Assembly: GCF_003590095.1 (NCBI RefSeq)
Contig: NC_039488.1
Coordinates: 10,850,001-10,914,000, forward strand
Origin: Trichoplusia ni
Lineage: Eukaryota > Arthropoda > Insecta > Lepidoptera > Noctuidae
Length of the DNA: 64,000 nucleotides
Direction: 5' to 3'
Position numbers and translations under genes: made by a program. The notes under the pieces were generated by a model. The model searched no databases. It saw only the letters and a program-made list of their open reading frames with translations, and had not been told where the DNA came from. Below are positions 62,245 through 64,000 of the stretch, one piece after another (the first letter of the stretch is position 1; each line of letters begins with the position of its first letter).

Positions 62245-62494
62245 GGGCGGTTTCAGACTAGACTATCTTTTGGTCTTATACGGGTGTTACACTTATATGT
62301 GTTATATTTAGCGCGACATAATACCTGACTGTGACCACCGGTTTATTCAGGCGAGGGCTCGAAATTGTAGTGGCCAATAACTGAAATCTGCTGTAGGTTA
62401 CGCTTATAAACGCGTAAACGTGCCTTTGACAAAAAGTGCGTTTGAAAAAACGGCCTTATAAGTCAGGGTGTTGAACGCTAGTCTGCAACCAGCC
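62245..62494. mobile_element. 250-bp MITE, PIF/Harbinger-like
   Basis: Ends gggcggtttcagactag and ctagtctgcaaccagcc are 17-bp inverted repeats with about three mismatches. The element is flanked by TTA on both sides (62242-62244 and 62495-62497), matching the 3-bp TWA target duplication of PIF/Harbinger elements. No coding capacity. Confidence 0.6.
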
Positions 62495-62890
62495 TTAGCT
62501 ATAGGTATGATGGCACATAGTGCTATTTCCTCTGTACCTAAAATATATTTTCTTTTTATGACGTCATCACATCTGTATTGATGTGTGGCAGTATCTCAAT
62601 ATAAATAAACTACGTACGAGTAAATGTGTGTATAGCTTTTCTCTTTGTTGAGAAAGGTATATTGTTTTATGGCGCTTATGAAAAAAATTTAGTTTTTCTC
62701 TTAACGAGTAGGTATAAAATATTTTATGGGATAATTGTGGCAAGAAGCCAATCGTGCTTACATCGGCAACTTATAAGTATTCTGAGGGCGTCTAAAATGT
62801 AAAAAAAATAACAAAAAAAAGTGATCGTATCAAATAATCGATACATAAACAACTTCAACACGACACCAAGTATGTACCAACTCGATACAA

Positions 62891-62920
62891 AATCGATTTG
62901 CGAATACTCGCAAATCGATT
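62891..62920. repeat. Perfect inverted repeat with ATCGAT arms
   Basis: aatcgatttgcga, atac, tcgcaaatcgatt: 13-bp arms and 4-bp loop. Nearby CGATA motifs (cgtatc at about 62826, cgatac at about 62839 and 62883) make a cluster of BEAF-32/DREF-type cores within 100 bp. Confidence 0.6.
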
Positions 62921-63836
62921 GTCAAACGAAAGCTACATAAAAGGTATTACTCGCATTGAACTCGAACGCGGCAGACCGTGTGGCGACACTACACTCGCAA
63001 AATATGGCGCGAAATTCAAAAGAATTCTAGAACGTCTTTTCAAGTTTTGAAATTATTATGCATATTGCGAACTCTTTGTATGCAGTTTATGAAATAATAC
63101 TACGTGTAGAGTTCCTATGTGTGTGTGAGTGTAGGGTGGAAGTTTTATTTTTAAATTGTGGCTTATGTACCTAGCCTGCTGTACCTACCGTCTTGGCTTT
63201 GTTTGAGACTGTTTCTTGGATTTAAATGTAGATTTCATCGTTTTTTTTAAACTGTAAATTCGTAGAGAATCAGATTTTAGCTCGCGTTTTACTAAGTTAT
63301 AAAAATAAAACCCAAAATTAGTCGTTTCGCAATAATTTTACCTCAAGAGACGAATAGTTTGATGGTTGTGGAACATTCCCCCTGAAGTACCCTTGATAAG
63401 TTGTTACAATAGAATTTCTAAGATTACATCTTTTTTTTTTTTTAGTCTATCATGTATTTATATACCTACACTAATAATATATTTCCTCAATAAATGCAAC
63501 ACGTAGGTTTAATAAGACGCTAGTTATCATATTTATAGTATTTATGTCCAGTTTCTTGTACCACCCGTGGTCAAACAGTTTTGGAAGCTTCATTTTTCGT
63601 TTTTATAACTAATACTGACCTTTCACTTGCGTTTGATAAAACTAACGCAAGCTAATAGGACCGCAAAGGTTTTTTTAAATATAAAAATACGCGTTTTCTG
63701 AAAAAATAAAAACATGGCTGTTTCTTTATAAAGAAGTCCAATGAAACAATAAAACAATTGTTAAAATAAATCCAAAATTTAATTCATTTATGCAACCTAA
63801 CATATTGGCATGCACTGTCGTATGTATAATGACCAG

Positions 63837-63955
63837 GCTGACCAGTGACGTGTATGGCATGGTATTGGCAAGCCAGCGGCCGCCAGTCGGTCTGCCAGTC
63901 GGGCTCGCGGTGCCAGTAGCGGTGCGTGGTCTGCTAACCGGCCAGTACTGGTACT
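63837..63955 (+). promoter_or_regulatory. GC-rich patch with repeated GCCAGT motifs
   Basis: GCCAG(T/C) or ACCAGT occurs about six times in 115 bp (accagtgacg, gccagcggcc, gccagtcggt, gccagtcggg, gccagtagcg, gccagtactgg). It is the only GC-rich patch in the last 2 kb. It could be the promoter or first exon of a gene lying to the right, or a degenerate minisatellite. Confidence 0.3.
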
Positions 63956-64000
63956 ACTAAACTAGTGTGATCGGAATATGAATATCTCGCGATTTGAATG

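Larger units (their letters stand above)
51678..64000. other. Long gene-free region right of nanos
   Basis: 12.3 kb without a recognisable exon on either strand. It is mostly AT-rich with patches of more balanced composition at 55790-55960, 59830-60110, 60470-60610, 61440-61640 and 63830-63955. Two TE remnants are noted: a Helitron-type end at about 52404-52435 and a SINE at 56818. The largest open frames (59205-59462 minus, 59242-59466 plus) overlap each other and resemble no protein I know. Confidence 0.45.

Overview
The window is AT-rich nuclear DNA from an insect, very probably a moth or butterfly. It has spliced animal genes with GT-AG introns and several short interspersed repeats of kinds I recognise from Lepidoptera: tRNA-derived SINEs, Helitron-like elements ending in CTAGT, and RTE/CR1-like 3' ends. 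There are no bacterial features. One run of 1000 Ns (50678-51677) is an unsized assembly gap.

Layout, left to right. (1) 2734-2847, minus strand: first coding exon of a hairy-like bHLH repressor. Its second exon lies beyond the left edge, so 1-2733 is intron. (2) 2848-12330: gene-free DNA upstream of hairy, starting with a very GC-rich island that holds four CACGCG boxes. (3) 12331-19381, minus: complete 11-exon SLC17/sialin-like transporter, 515 aa. (4) 20506-22172, minus: complete 5-exon TMEM19 (DUF92) homolog, 340 aa. (5) 23372-43741, plus: complete 20-exon ACAP/centaurin-beta gene (BAR, PH, ArfGAP, ankyrin), 807 aa, head-to-head with TMEM19. (6) 48374-50660, minus: nanos, with a clear CCHC double zinc finger. 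Its 5' end and promoter fall in the gap, and two of its splice junctions do not phase. (7) 51678-64000: no gene recognised; scattered GC-richer patches, MITE-like repeats and hairpins.

The most unusual feature is inside the ACAP gene. Intron 16 opens with a 4.35-kb array of an 89-bp unit, 48 full periods with no variant seen. Each unit is the 3' end of ankyrin exon 16 (with an in-frame 45-bp deletion) plus the strong GTGAGT splice donor and 35 bp of intron, so the transcript carries 49 identical 5' splice sites in a row. A second oddity is a pair of perfect interlocking inverted repeats (31991-32208) in intron 5 of the same gene.

The genes do not form a pathway. Two are developmental regulators (hairy, nanos); three are probably housekeeping membrane or trafficking genes. 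The transporter and TMEM19 share TATCGAT motifs in their upstream regions.
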